Positions 22,428 to 34,382 of a DNA stretch of 64,000 nt are shown here, one piece after another. Every line of letters starts with the position of its first letter. Positions within the stretch are counted from its first letter, which is position 1. The notes below the pieces were generated by a model that ran no database searches, was not told the origin of the DNA, and was given only the letters and a program-made list of their open reading frames with translations. This DNA is from Earliella scabrosa (Eukaryota; Basidiomycota; Agaricomycetes; Polyporales; Polyporaceae). Location: NCBI GenBank assembly GCA_022605405.1, contig JABYQQ010000033.1, positions 310,001-374,000 on the forward strand. Reading direction: 5' to 3'. The position numbers and the translations under genes were made by a program.

Positions 22428-23481
22428 CTCCGCAAGTCGTAGGGTGCAAAACGATTCTGGTTTCGGAACTCGTTGACTTCGTCGCCTTGTCGAGGTTTAG
22501 CCGTCCGTATCCGTCCAAGTCGTCCGTTCGTCCGTTTGCTGTGCTCTCCTTCTCCGGGGTCGCGTCGTCGTGCCCGTGTCGAGGAGATCGTCGAGCAAGC
22601 TCCGCGTCATCGTCGGCCCTTTATGTACGCCCCCTTCCGCACTTCCAGGCCTCACCCCGCACGCGCGCCAAAGTAACCGAAGAGCAGCCCCGAACGCGCG
22701 TTGGATAAACGTCGCCGAAACTACCGGGGGGATGGCCATCGCGCCGTCATGTGAGCCCGTCCATCTCTGCGCGGGCTGATGCGCTCGCGGTCGTTCCGAG
22801 TCTGTCTGGTCGTGCATTCGTGCGCTCGTGGGGATGACGCGCAAGTATAGAGCGCGGACGGGGCGTGTGGGAGGACGCGGGGAGGCGGCGCATCGCGAAT
22901 GGAACCCTGCTGACCTCGCCTCGGCCATTCAGACTGTCTTGGACGCGCGCTTCCAGCCAGGGCGAATAGAGAAGGGCACGAGCGTATATGGCGCGGTCGA
23001 CGCGTCTCGGTTCTTCCGCGGGGCTACCTCTGAGATGCGGGGTATAGGCGCAAGTCATGCTATAAACAAGCGTGAGCATCGAGACACGTATCGCACTGAT
23101 ACACCACGCACCCTCGGTATTGCGCATGCTTCTTGGAAGGTGCATGGCGACCGTCGTGCCTGCGAGATAGAGCGATAGACGACAAATCCGACACTCACCT
23201 GCACATACGTGAGAAAACGCGATGAGCTGAGCCGGATCCGAGGGTGCAGAACGTCTTGTTACACATGGGATTGCTTCTTCTGTTGAACGAGTACTGTACA
23301 TCCTACAACGGCGTCCAGCGCACTCAGTCCCAGCAATTGAGTAAGCGTCCTCGGCAGCCACATGCGCATGGCCGCCTCTCCGCGCACGTACTGATCACTG
23401 AATGCCCAACACCCAACGCACCCACCTCCACCTCCCGACGCACCTCCACCATCCACCGCAAAGCCGCGGACACCCGAAGCT
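22428..23481. other. Intergenic: promoter of epimerase copy B and 3' side of the BCAS3-like gene
   Basis: About 1 kb without a supported exon. Read on the minus strand, a TACATAAAG element lies near 22620, about 190 bases before the start of copy B. It could serve as a weak TATA element, but this is speculative. Confidence 0.45.
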
Positions 23482-26400
23482 TCACGCCTTGCGCCCCCGC
23501 ACCTTCTTCCTCCCGCCCTTCTTCGCCTCCCTCAAGCTCGTCTCCCGCTCCTGCTCCCGCTCCCGCATCGTCTCATGCTCCTCGTCCATAAACCCAACCG
23601 TAATATCGTCAAACCGCTCCGCGTCCTCCACCGCCTGCTGCTCCTCCGGCCCCCACCCCGTCCACATCTCCGCCCCGTCCCGATCGCCCACCACCTCCGC
23701 GTCCCCGAGCCCGTCCAGGACGTGCTCCGCCGGGAGCGGCTCGAAGCTTCTCGTCGACGGCGTCGACACGCTCGGCGCCGACGCGCGGGTCTCTGCCCCA
23801 GTCGAGATCGAGCGCGAGACTCCGACCTCCGCCTCGACCTCCACCGCTCCTCCCGCTCCTGCTCCAACTCCGCCCATCGGTGCCGGGTCCGCGTCCTTGA
23901 CGACAAAGTCCTCATCCTCTTCATCAAACTCAAGGGGCACCGACAGCGCCTCCCCAGCCTCCTCCTTCCGCGCTCCAAGCTTCGGCGAGCGCGCCTTACC
24001 CAGCTCCCTCCGGATCCTCCCCAAGCCCTCCGACATGCCGTCCTGGATGCCCGCCGCGACCTGGCGGATCGGGATCGCGTGCATGAGCGACTTGGACGCT
24101 GACCCTGGCGTTCCGTTTGGCAGCATCGGGAGCACCGGCGGTGACGGGTGCAGCGGGTGCAGCGGCGCGGCAAGCGCGGACGCGAGCGGCTCGTCGAACG
24201 AGGACGCCAGGCCGTCCTGGTGGTGGTGGGAGTGAGAGTGGTGGTGGTGTAGATGGGGGTGTTGGGGGATGCCCTGGACGAACGCGTCCGCGTCGCCGGT
24301 CGCGAACGCGCTCACCTCGATCGGCTTCCGGACCTCGATCTTGGCCGAGGGCACGTCAAAGTGCGAGCTCCGGAGGAGCGCGTGGTAGTCCTCGCCGAGC
24401 GCGTGGAACGCGAACTGGTGCGAGAGGTAGATGAGCCGCGGGAGGACGCGCGGCGAGGGCGAGAACGTCGAGAGCTCCGCGCGCGAGAGCCAGCTGTGGG
24501 TAATCCTAACGGTTAGTCCTGCTACTGCGAGGGAGACGAGCGAGGGAGAAGACATACTCGGCCTTTGAGATCCGCCCCGCCCTCGCACCACTCGATGCGC
24601 CCGCGCGCACGACCCGCAAGCTCTGCCTAACCTCCGGCCAATCCCTGCCCCTCGCCAGGGACCACGTCCCCACAACGCTCTCCCTCCCCACAATCTCCGT
24701 CGAGCGCTCCATCATCTGCGTCAACCCCGACGCCGCGCGCGGACTCGGCGGCGACGTCGACCCCGGCGCGCTCATCCTGCTCAGCGTGCTCATCCCCGGC
24801 AGCGAGATGCTCATCCCGCCCGCGACGGGTATCGAGCCGGGAATATCGATGATCGCCTGGTCCGCGGGCGGGCGCTCGACGAAAATGCGGTGCAGTGCCA
24901 GGGTGCCGTCGACGGGGTCGAAGACGAGCATGTCCTTGTAGTTCGTGGGGCGCGTGGGGCGCTGGGCGGGCGAGACGGGCTTTGAGAGCGCGCTTGAGAC
25001 GGACGAGGGCGAGGAGGACGCGGAGAAGTGGACTGAGGCGGGTGGGAGGAGCGAGGGCGGGAGCGAGCCCTCGGACGAGCGCAGGAAGGTGAACGCGCAG
25101 GGAATACTTGCTGCGTCCTGCGCCAGGGGCTTGAGCCGCACGCGCACGAGGGGAGAGAGCTCGGTCGAGGATGATATCTGTGGGCGACGTGGGTGTTAGC
25201 ATAAGACGCTTCTTGTGTATGTGTATTCAGGAGGATATACTCACCAGATCCGAGCCATTCACAACCCTCCCCGCGAGATGGCTGCTCCCGTCCGGTCGGC
25301 CACCAAGTGGGTTCACAGCGAAAACATGAATCGTCCTCTTCCGCGTGCTCATCCCGAACCACAGCTTATCGTGCGCCCACTCCATCGACTCGACGACCGC
25401 AGACGTGCGCCCCCGTCGAAGCGTGTACACATGCTGCATCGAGTCCTGGAGATGCTCCGGGGGCTCGGTCGACGTCGACGGTCGCCGCCGAACCTCCGTT
25501 GAAGCAGACGCTCCCGCCGATTTCGAGCGCGAGTCCGTAGATGGCGGGTGGGATTCTGGTGGAGGCTGGCGCAAGATACGCGGGGCAGGCCGGAGCTGGA
25601 ACACGCGCACCGCATGTCCGTCCTTCGAGCACACCGCGAGGGTCGTCCCGTCCGCCGAGAACTTGAGCGCGCAAAGTGCTTGAGGGCGCGAGAGCGTGAA
25701 CTGCGCCACGGGCTCTGGCTCTGCAGACGACAATGACGCAGACGACGACGACGCGAGAAGGGGCTGGAGATCGACCACGGTGATGTTGCACCCCGCCGTG
25801 AGGGACACGGGCGACGTCGGCGGCGGCGGGAGCGGAAGCGAATTGGGCGTAACCGTCGCCTGCGGATCGAAGCCCTCGACCGATGGAGACGACGACACGC
25901 GCAAACTGCGCCGGCGGCGGTCCGCGTTCGTCTGGTACTCGTGCGTCGCAGCCGGCGCGCTCTTCGAGAACAACATGCCCAGCGCGCCAGCCGCAGACCC
26001 CGACGTGCTCCGTGTGTGCGCAGGGCTCTGCGCGTGGTCGCCCGAGACGGCAGCGGTGACGCCCGCGCGGGCGGCGGAGAGCGCCATCCCGCTGAGGGCC
26101 TTCATCCCGCTCAGCACGCTGCCGCCGATCTTGACTGCAGCGTTGCCCAGGTCCGCCTGGGTCATGTTCAGTCCGAACTTCGCCCCGGCGCCGTCGGGCG
26201 CGGTGACTGGCATGCTGGTGTGCGCCTGTCCGGGTGTGGCGGGGGGCGCGGGATCGATTCTGGTGAGTGGAGAGACGTAAGCCAAGAAGCGATTAGAGAG
26301 TGCGTATATCGGCCGTGGGTGTGCAGAGTCTATGTCTAGTGGTGATACATCGTGAGTGCTGTGGATGTTGATATTGATATTGGGCTTTGCTGATGATGAG

Positions 26401-27526
26401 GGCGTCGGGGGCGTGAACGAAACAAGTGATGCGGAAGGGATAGTGTACAGAGTCGTGAGTGTACAGGCCGAAATAATGTGAAGTGTTGGTGGGTTTGATG
26501 TACACTGCGCGCGGGGTCAGCGATCGCGATCCGAGGACAGGCAGGAGAGAGGACGACTTACGAGTGTTATGGCTTGATTAGATGCAGCAAAAGACGTGAA
26601 TCCGATTAGCGACAGTCGCTTGACGACCTCGTGCGTGCGTAAAGAATATACAACAAAGTCCGTCCCGTGCGCAGTTCGTGACCTATCCAGCACACGATCA
26701 GCCCGCGAACACAGACAGCGAACGACAGAATACTCACGAGAAACCAATCAGCGGCCTCTGCGCGCGGAACGCGTCGTCCGCCGGCACCCGCGGGTCAGGC
26801 AGGACCCCCGCAAACTCTACAGCGCCCCACTGCGCACCCGCCAGGTTCAGCAGCTCCGACACCGAGCCCAGGTTCGCGCAGTCCCACACCTGCAGCCCGC
26901 GCGGGTACCCGAGCATGAGAACCGCCCTGTGGAAAGAAGTCAGCGAACATCAAGGATATTCCTCGGTCCGGCACCGCGATAAGCACAAGCACGCACCTCG
27001 TCTTCGCCTGCTCGTGTCCGTCCGATACATCCGCGAGCGTGTCCCATCCGGCCCACAGGACCTCCTCCGTGTCCCCGACGCCCGGGTAGCGCGTGACCCG
27101 TCTGTCCTCGTCCGGCGGCCCGTCCTCGGGGATGTCGTCGTCCAGGCTGAACACGGGCATATCGGACCCGGAGTCGGACCTCCGCTGGCTGTACCGCCGC
27201 GGGTCCGCCTGCGAGGACGCATCGCTCCCGCGCCGCTTCCAGTCGGCGTCGTGCGCGCGCGTCGGGGGCGAGACGGCGTGCGTCGATGGCGAGAGGAAGC
27301 TCCCGAAGGACACCGGGCGCGACACGCGAGGCGGAGAAGGAGCGGCGGAGGGGATCGGGATGGACGAGGGGACGTAGTTGCGGATCGTGCGCGAGAAGGA
27401 CTCGAGGGGCGTTGGCTCTCTGGGAGAGAATCGCGATGCGTGTGAGCGACTGTCGCTAGTAGCGGTGTCAGAAACGAGGGAGTGCAGACGGGAGGACAGA
27501 AACGAATGGATAGAATCGAACGCCAT
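23482..27526 (-). CDS. BCAS3-like WD40 protein (autophagy-related family)
   Basis: Six exons: 27526-26997, 26926-26738, 26682-26562, 26504-25245, 25177-24558 and 24493-23482, giving 1,243 residues, with all phases closing. After a Ser/Pro-rich N-terminus come WD40/Atg18-like blade segments: LMLGYPRGLQVWDC, DFVVYSLRTHEVVKRL, RPIYALSNRFLAYVSP, LCALKFSADGTTLAVCSKDG with VRVFQL, and KLWFGMSTRKRTIHVFAVNP. A BCAS3-type second half follows (YKDMLVFDPVDGTLALHRI and LSRAELSTFSPSPRVLPRLI). The gene layout and these motifs match fungal homologues of animal BCAS3, which in animals binds phosphoinositides and PHAF1 at forming autophagosomes. Function in fungi is inferred. Low-complexity inserts include a His-rich run near PQHPHLHHHHSHSHHHQ and a Lys/Arg-rich tail. 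A plain Atg18-family protein is the main alternative, but the length argues for BCAS3. Confidence 0.75.
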
Positions 27527-28753
27527 GGTCAGCGCTCACTCGGCGAGCGCGCACTTGTATCTGAAGCCCGTACGCAGCCAGCACGCGGCATCCTGCCCAG
27601 AGGCAGTTTGGGGTGGCCTCTATATTACCGTAGCCGCCATGCAATGGTCCAGGTTGCCTCCAACGGCGGCTTACACGCACGCAGATAGACAGATATGGCG
27701 TGAAGCCAGCGTCAAGTCCACAGTGCTGTGAGGGAACGAACGGCGAGGAACTCTCCATCGTCCGAATACGATCGACATGCGGCGAGGACAGCATCACGAT
27801 GGATCGACTGCGTCACGCACATGGTGGTCGACATCGCTGCTTGGTGAGTTCCACGACGCACAAACATGTTCTGCGTCTTGGAACGCCTGACAAGAACAGG
27901 GAAATGACGCAAGCAACAGACTGCGGATTGTAAGGGCCGAAAGATACCCCGTCCAAAGCGGGCAGTCACTCCACACCATACGAGTCGATCCGACCACAAG
28001 AGCTCCAGAACATGTTCCGCTCGGTTTCTGTCTCGCCCAGAGCATGGCCGAGAGCCCGTCCTCATGTGCGACGAGCTCACGGACCGCAGGGTGTGACCAC
28101 AATCACCCCCCTTCAACCCTTTGACCCCCCAAACGACGCCCATAGGCATCCACACGCAGCATGCTATCGGAATCTCCATGTCATGCAGGCTTCGCACCCC
28201 ATTGAGGCTCGACAAAGCATCACGAACGGACGCGACGTGCAAGGGTGCCTGAGAGGTGGGAGGGTTTCGGGCTACACATTCGTTCGTACCGACGAACGAC
28301 TTCTCTTCGGGATGCCCCGTGCGCAGCATCTGTGACGGCAGGAGACGAGAAGCACGGGCTCCGAGCCAACCATACACGCAACGAATCCTCGTACAGCCCC
28401 CAGTTCAAGAGCCCTTGAAGTCCAGACTCCAGAGATTGAACGAGGAGAGAGAAGGGCGGGGCCAATGGAAGGTGCGGGGCGGACAATGAAGAGCACATGC
28501 TTCGCCGTCTTCGTCCAGCGAAAGACAAAGAAGCAAGCTCTCCGGTGCCTCACTCGCATTCTGTCTTGTTCTGCACAAGTAGGCAGCGATCGGGCATGGT
28601 ACGACGCCATCGAGTTATGAGAGGACTGCGCAAGCGAGACGCCGGGGATGCAGGCTCTGATTGTGTCTCGCGCGCAGGGTTGCCAATCGCGTGAGCTGGC
28701 AACACGTCGCGCGTGAAGTGCGACGGGATGAGGTGGATGCAATAGCTCGTTAC
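27527..28753. other. Intergenic stretch
   Basis: 1.2 kb between the start of the BCAS3-like gene and the end of a small hypothetical gene. The longest frame (about 220 codons on the minus strand, 28377-27712) has no recognised motif and is not called. Confidence 0.45.
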
Positions 28754-29379
28754 TCAAGGACAGCGGACTGGGGGATGGGTGTCTCGGGTCGCGGTCCCAC
28801 TCGTAGGTAACATCTTACGCAGGGGGATAGGGATAGCGAGCGGACCATGGCTGAGAAGAGGAGAGAGAGATGGAAAGGAAGCAAGGGAAGAGCGACTCAC
28901 CGAGCAAGGACCGGCGATCTGACGTGCCCAACACTCCTGGCCAAGGAGCTCTCGTCCGACGTGGTGTCGTCCGCGACTGCAAGGTTGCGCAGCGGAGGGT
29001 GTCCAGGAGAGGAGCTTGAGGGAACGTCGGCAATAGCGAAATTGCCGGTTCCATAGGAGGAGGGGCCAGGCGGGGAAGTGGAGGGAGATACGGGACCGCC
29101 GTCGTCAATGTCGGACTCGGGAGGACGAGGGCGGTACATTTGCTTGGCGTAGTCGACATGGATAGCGGCAGAGGCGCGGCCGGCCTCTGGATCGGACGGG
29201 GGCTGCTCGAGGTCGAAGACAGCGGGGGTCATCGTGCTGTACGTCGAGTGAGAGGGGACGTCCGAATCAAAGGAGAGGAGGTCGTGATCAGGAAGCTGGA
29301 CGTCGGGGTGGGCGGACTGAGAAGAAGGCTGGTGACGGCGAGAGGGAGCATTGCGCTTTGTGCGTGGGGGCATTAACAA
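28754..29379 (-). CDS. Hypothetical Ser/Pro/Asp-rich protein
   Basis: Two tentative exons, 29379-28901 and 28850-28754 (191 residues), joined by a 50-base GTGAGT...CTCAG intron that keeps the frame to a TGA. If the intron is not used, the frame stops at 28897. The start can be either of two near-adjacent Met codons (29379 or 29373, MPPRTKRNAPSRR). The protein begins with a basic patch, continues Ser/Pro/Asp-rich without predicted helices or signal peptide, and contains HVDYAKQMYRPRPPESDIDD, the only stretch that looks conserved in style. I do not recognise a family. It may be the N-terminal, disordered part of a larger protein whose remaining exons I could not trace. Confidence 0.4.
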
Positions 29380-30090
29380 GGAGGTAGGGATAGGACGAGA
29401 GGGGTGTGCGAGTACAATGAGAGCAGAACGAGACCGGGAGACGGGATAGGGACAAGAGAGAAAGGAAGAGGGCCGTGCAAGCTAATGCAAGGCCGGACTG
29501 GATAGACAGCGAGGAGGATGTGAGCAGGTCAGAGCTGGTGGAGTCGCTGGTTGTGGTGGTCAACGACTGAGGAGAGCGCGAGCGGCGGAGAGCGAGTCAT
29601 CGTGCCGCCACTGGGACGGTTGCCTTTTTGGGAAGACTCAGATCGAGTCGGACACGTTTGTCATCCGTCGCGCTCGTTGTCCTCCAACGGCCTTGTTTGG
29701 ATTCGCTCCTCGCTCGAGCCACGCCAGCTCACGACCGCGCACGAGCTATCCTCTCCGTCGTCCGCTGGAGAGGACGATGGGGTGCGTCGGGGGCGGACCG
29801 GGAGAGGTCCACCTGCCAGGCGTTGCTCCGCTGTCAGAGCGGCCCGGATATAGCCCATCGTGGCGCTCTCTTCACGCACGAGGCCACTGGGCTCTCGATG
29901 GACGCGCCCTCGCGCCAAGTTGCGTACGCCCAGAAGTGGGTCTATGCTGGCTGCTACAGCACGCGCACGCAAGGGCTCGGCTAGACTCACGCCCACGACG
30001 TTCCTTCTCCCGCGATCCTAACCGTTCCAGAAGCTCTCTCCTCGCTCGAACACTGCCCTCGTACTGTACCTCTCTCGGTCTTTCTGGTAA

Positions 30091-30117
30091 ACCTCGTCAA
30101 CCTCGTCAACCTCGTCA
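30091..30117 (+). repeat. Three copies of the 9-base unit ACCTCGTCA
   Basis: Three consecutive copies of a 9-base unit, with a small change at the end of the third. Confidence 0.8.
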
Positions 30118-31496
30118 GCTACGTCTACTTAGCATACCGGTACCTCCCTCACAGCCCTCGCCCCTTCTCGCTCTACCTCGATCGTTTGCCAGGTGCGTTG
30201 TGCATCGTTTCCGGTGCACCGTACGCTGTTCACTCCTCTGCCGCCTACCAGACCCGACCTACCTCTGGCCCTCCATAACATCCCACGAGCTAAGATGTCA
30301 TACACTCGTCCCTTGTACTTATCACTTCGCCGCGCAATCATTGTCTTTCGCCCATGGCTAGACTCGTGTTATGATACCACTCCCTGACGCTTTGTCTTCC
30401 TCTCAATCGCCCACATGTCATCCTCCCTCCAACACCGGCGCGATCAATGTCAATTGTTTGCTCTCATTCTGTGCAGGAAAGCGGGTAAGCACTGGAGACA
30501 ACAGTCCTCATTCGACCCCTCGCTCGGCGCGCATATAGCGTGACCAATCCTCCTACCAGGTACGTTACCCACAAAGTAGTGACTCTTCTGGACGACTCCC
30601 CTCGTTCAGGACCTACGATCTCACTACACAACATTGACGCTTCCGTGTCTTACACAAACCCTTTCCCCCCTGATCCAGCCACAACAACTCACCGCGGGCG
30701 CAAGTGTCGCGAACGCGCGTACGTCATCTCGATCACAAGCTTCTCCTGTTCTTTGCACTGACAACATTGACTGTTTGACCAGAAACCGGGCGGTCGCGAC
30801 TCAACCATCTCGCAGCTTACAGCCCAAAGTAGTCGCCTTAACCCATGTCCACCCATCAAGCCTACATGTAGTGCGCACTGAACCCCAGCCACTATAGTAC
30901 CACGCCGTCGCGATCGACCTCCCCGCTCTCAGTGATCAGTACTTCGCATCCACCGACCGGCATGACTGCACGTTGTCCGGACCGGCGTCGTGTCTTCTCG
31001 GACTATCAAGTGCGGGGGTTTGCTTTCTAGTTGAGCCGAGTGCGACCTTCAAGTTCTCGTGGGTGTAGGAGGTCTTTCAGCTGCGTTCACCTGCAACTCG
31101 CAAGCTCTGTCCTACCCTTCGCGATGTTGGATCGTGGACGTACTTTTCGAAACTCGCTCGTCTGGTGTGGATATCCCCCACTGGATCAGGTGCTTACACG
31201 TTCCGTTTGCTCGAGGTGTCATTTCATTCGCGCGTCCCTTGCGATCATAGATCTCGCGATATGCAGATCCATAGTACGAAATTCGCCCACGATCTCAACC
31301 AGTCATTGACACACTGCAATCTACTACGCATCGTCTTTCCATCACATCTCAAGTCGTGGATCGACTAGGCTTCCGCTACGACGCGTCACCCACTCCGCAG
31401 AAACGCAGGCACGGCGTCCGAGTCGATCGCCCTCTCGCGACTAGCATGTCGGTGAAAATTCGCAAGCACACAGCCGAACTTTGGTTCCAACTCGTT

Positions 31497-31612
31497 GCAT
31501 GCCACATAGACCTGGGATACGCGCAGGTGAGTCTAGTATCGTTCTCGACTACCACGTTCCGACTGAAACCGCAGGTGGTAGTGTATGCGAGAAACCCGCG
31601 TCGTCGAGTCCA
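31497..31612 (+). repeat. Direct repeat, copy 1
   Basis: Begins GCATGCCACATAGACC and contains GGATACGCGCAGGTGAGTCT and CGCGTCGTCGAGTCC. It is matched with gaps and substitutions by 31877-31996. The segment before GTGAGT encodes ACHIDLGYAQ and the GTGAGT...CCGCAG interval looks like a 48-base intron, so this may be a duplicated exon end. Confidence 0.6.
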
Positions 31613-31876
31613 CCGGCCACTGTTATGGTGATGTCTTTTTGTTTCTTGTCCCCGAGGGCCCGGACATCGTCACACCCGAAGGCTGGTACAGTACTTCGCA
31701 GCATACGCCGCGACCCCGACATGCACCCGGGCCCGGGTCTGTCAAGTTTGTTTCGTTGCATGCCAATCGTTATGGATACCGCGCAGCCTGGTGAGTCTGA
31801 TCCCAGTCTCGACTACCCTGCCGACCAGTAAGCCTGCGAGGCTGTAGCATGTACTAGTAGATGGAGCAAACACTGT

Positions 31877-31996
31877 GCATGTCACATTGACATAGGATAC
31901 GCGCAGGTGAGTCTGCCAGTGATTTCGTTCTCAAAGACGTTCCGACTGAGCCCGCGAAGTTGTAGTGGTGCGACAAACCCGCGTCGTCGAGTCCGA
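31877..31996 (+). repeat. Direct repeat, copy 2
   Basis: Diverged copy of 31497-31612. The 20 bases GGATACGCGCAGGTGAGTCT and the CGCGTCGTCGAGTCC end are unchanged, while the middle differs by substitutions and small gaps. Confidence 0.6.
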
Positions 31997-34382
31997 GTCC
32001 TCCGGTCTGTCTGGTGCGACATATCATGAACCGATGGCCGGATATCCGAAGGTTCTTGCTTTTACAGCATAGAAGAGCATGGAATGTTCGATGTCCTCAT
32101 TACAGTACTATGCTGTGTCAATGAGACCGGACCCGATGTCGGGAAAATCTCGCACCACCGTCTCGCGCCACCTGAGCATCGAAAACCAGCCTTTGGTTGC
32201 AAACACGCACGATACAATACGACACCTCGAGCTTCAAGTGCTCGAGCTCTCCAGCGACCTAACCACCCCTAGTGCCGCCGAGAAGTTCGGCACGAGTCGG
32301 TCCTCGGCAAGACATCCACCATTCATTCATCCCCTTCATCCTCCGGGGCCCGTACGAAAGACAGCGCCTCACGGATCGACCACCTGCACTGGTTATGCTA
32401 CCTGCCAAGCCCAACACCGGCAGCGGTGAACGAGCAGATGTCACTCGTCCGACCCGCCGGGACCCCGCACACGGCCATGATGCATGAATCGCAAGCCGCA
32501 ACGCGCGAGGCGAGGGCCAAGCTGGACTCTGCTCACGTTAGCCCCAGCGGATGAACCGGTCCCGGGGACTCGCCTGCAATCATTGGCCCGTCGACGTCTT
32601 CGCGCCTCGCCCTAGTATGATCTCTACGTTGAAGGGGGTCCGATCCCGACTTCTTTGCGCGCACGACGTCCCTTTCGGCCGCCGCGGACGGCCACTTGGT
32701 ATGGCGTCATGCACGGCTTGAGTAGCGTCGCCGATTCCATGCACATCACACACAGTGACACACCGCCGCTCTTCCACGTAGGCACGCGCGCTCCGAGTCC
32801 AGTCGTGCGTCACTCGCGCTTGGTCCGTCGCTAGCGTTCACTCGAAGGTGTCACTCGAGCATGATCGTCCGCCCTGGGACGTGCAGTACTGGCTGGCGCG
32901 CCGGCAGGACGATCCGCTCGTGCCACGGTGCCGCGCGGCCTTCTCTCCATCTCACCTGTCATTCCACTCCACCACTGCAAAATCACAGCGGCGCTTGGAC
33001 TTCCGCTAGTTCACCGATGGCCCGGACATCTGCATCAACTCGGCGGAGGGTAGCGCGCGGTTACTCTGAGTACTAGCTCACCTCCCGCCTGTAGTACCAT
33101 TCAAACGTCCACGACGTCGACCCCCTCGCTGTTGATAGTCCGGTCGGACTTGGTACCGATTTGCGGGACCGCCTAGCGTGTTTCGTATCTTCGGCATGCG
33201 TACTCCAGGTCCGAGTCCATACCACATTTGTCACCACACTGGCACCCCGCCTACTCGTTCCTGTGCCACATGGATTACGGCCACCCGCAGGATCGGCGGC
33301 TCGCGTGTTCAGCATGATACCGTGCGACGTTTCTCGCACCATAGGCCGCACGACCCTCCCATCTCGCCCGCCTGGATAGTCGGCCCAGCGATGACAATTA
33401 CCGGCGGCCCTCCGGGAGCGCAAATAAATACGGAGTGTCTTGGACCCGAATCTGCAAGCATTCCGGACAGAGCTGTGTCGAGGTTCGCTAACCCTACTAG
33501 CAGCAGCGGTTCGTTACTCGCATGAATAGGTTTCTCCGCCACCTTCCACTGGCATGGTCGTGCTCGCTCTCCTCTCGCGTCAGTCTTGAACAGAACGGAT
33601 GGCAGGAAGGTAGGGCCGTAAAGTCACAGGACGGTGCTGCAGACGGCCTCCGGTAGTATCGCGACGGCTCAGACTGAGTCTGCCATGTGCATGCGCCGTG
33701 CCTGCGAACCTGCGAGGCCCGACATGGTACGGTGACCACAAGTCACAAGTGACTGGCAGGGTGGTCGAGGGGGAGGAGGTCCTGAACGCGCTCTCGTCGC
33801 GTTCGAGATAACCACCCCCGCGCGAGTCGGGATACCCGAGTGCACTGCATCTGAATCTGGCTCCAACAGTCCTCGGCGCTTCCGCGGCTAGCCGGAGTTT
33901 GATCACTTCCCCCCAGCACCAGTCCTCGAATCTGCGAGCTGCGGCTCGCTCAACGCCTAAGACTTGCGCGGCGTCGCCGCGTCGGGCCTGTAAGCTCAAG
34001 GCTCAAGCCGCTCGAAGAAGGTAGTGCGTCATCATGGCATTTGGGCCTCCCAACGTATAACTCAACCCGAGCGCGCGATTGTGATTACGTTCGGGGGTCG
34101 CCGCGGGCTGGTTTCAGGGTCGTACGCGGGTGCGAACTGACGCGTGCGCGACGACTGTGCGCGGGGTGGAGAGGCGGCGAGGAGCGCGAAGTCAGGAGGC
34201 AAAGTCGTACCATTCGGTGTACGTATACAGGCTCGTGCGAGCGGGATCGCGACAGTCTGCGCTCTTCCCCCTGCTCATTACTGTTGCTGAGCAATGACGG
34301 TGATGATACATAAGGTGGGGCGCGTGCTGTCATTTTACGCACTGCCAAGGAACGGGTGTCGACAGGGTGCTTACTAGACGAA

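Larger units (their letters stand above)
29380..34382. other. Gene-poor region, part 1
   Basis: About 5 kb with no gene I can support. It holds a short 9-base tandem repeat near 30.1 kb and a diverged pair of about 115-base direct repeats near 31.5 and 31.9 kb. The repeats contain splice-donor-like sequence, which suggests remnants of a decayed or unrecognised gene. The phrase encoding 'GPDI' appears in slightly different contexts near 31.66 and 33.02 kb, another hint of old duplicated pieces. Confidence 0.45.

Noticed and set aside
22497..23361. Minus-strand open frames upstream of aldose 1-epimerase copy B
   Set aside because: Low-complexity Arg/Thr/Pro translation in a promoter region; no motif and no splice-consistent extension.
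23402..24434. Plus-strand frames opposite the BCAS3-like last exon
   Set aside because: Antisense shadows of a well-supported exon; Ser/Pro/Arg-rich with no motif.
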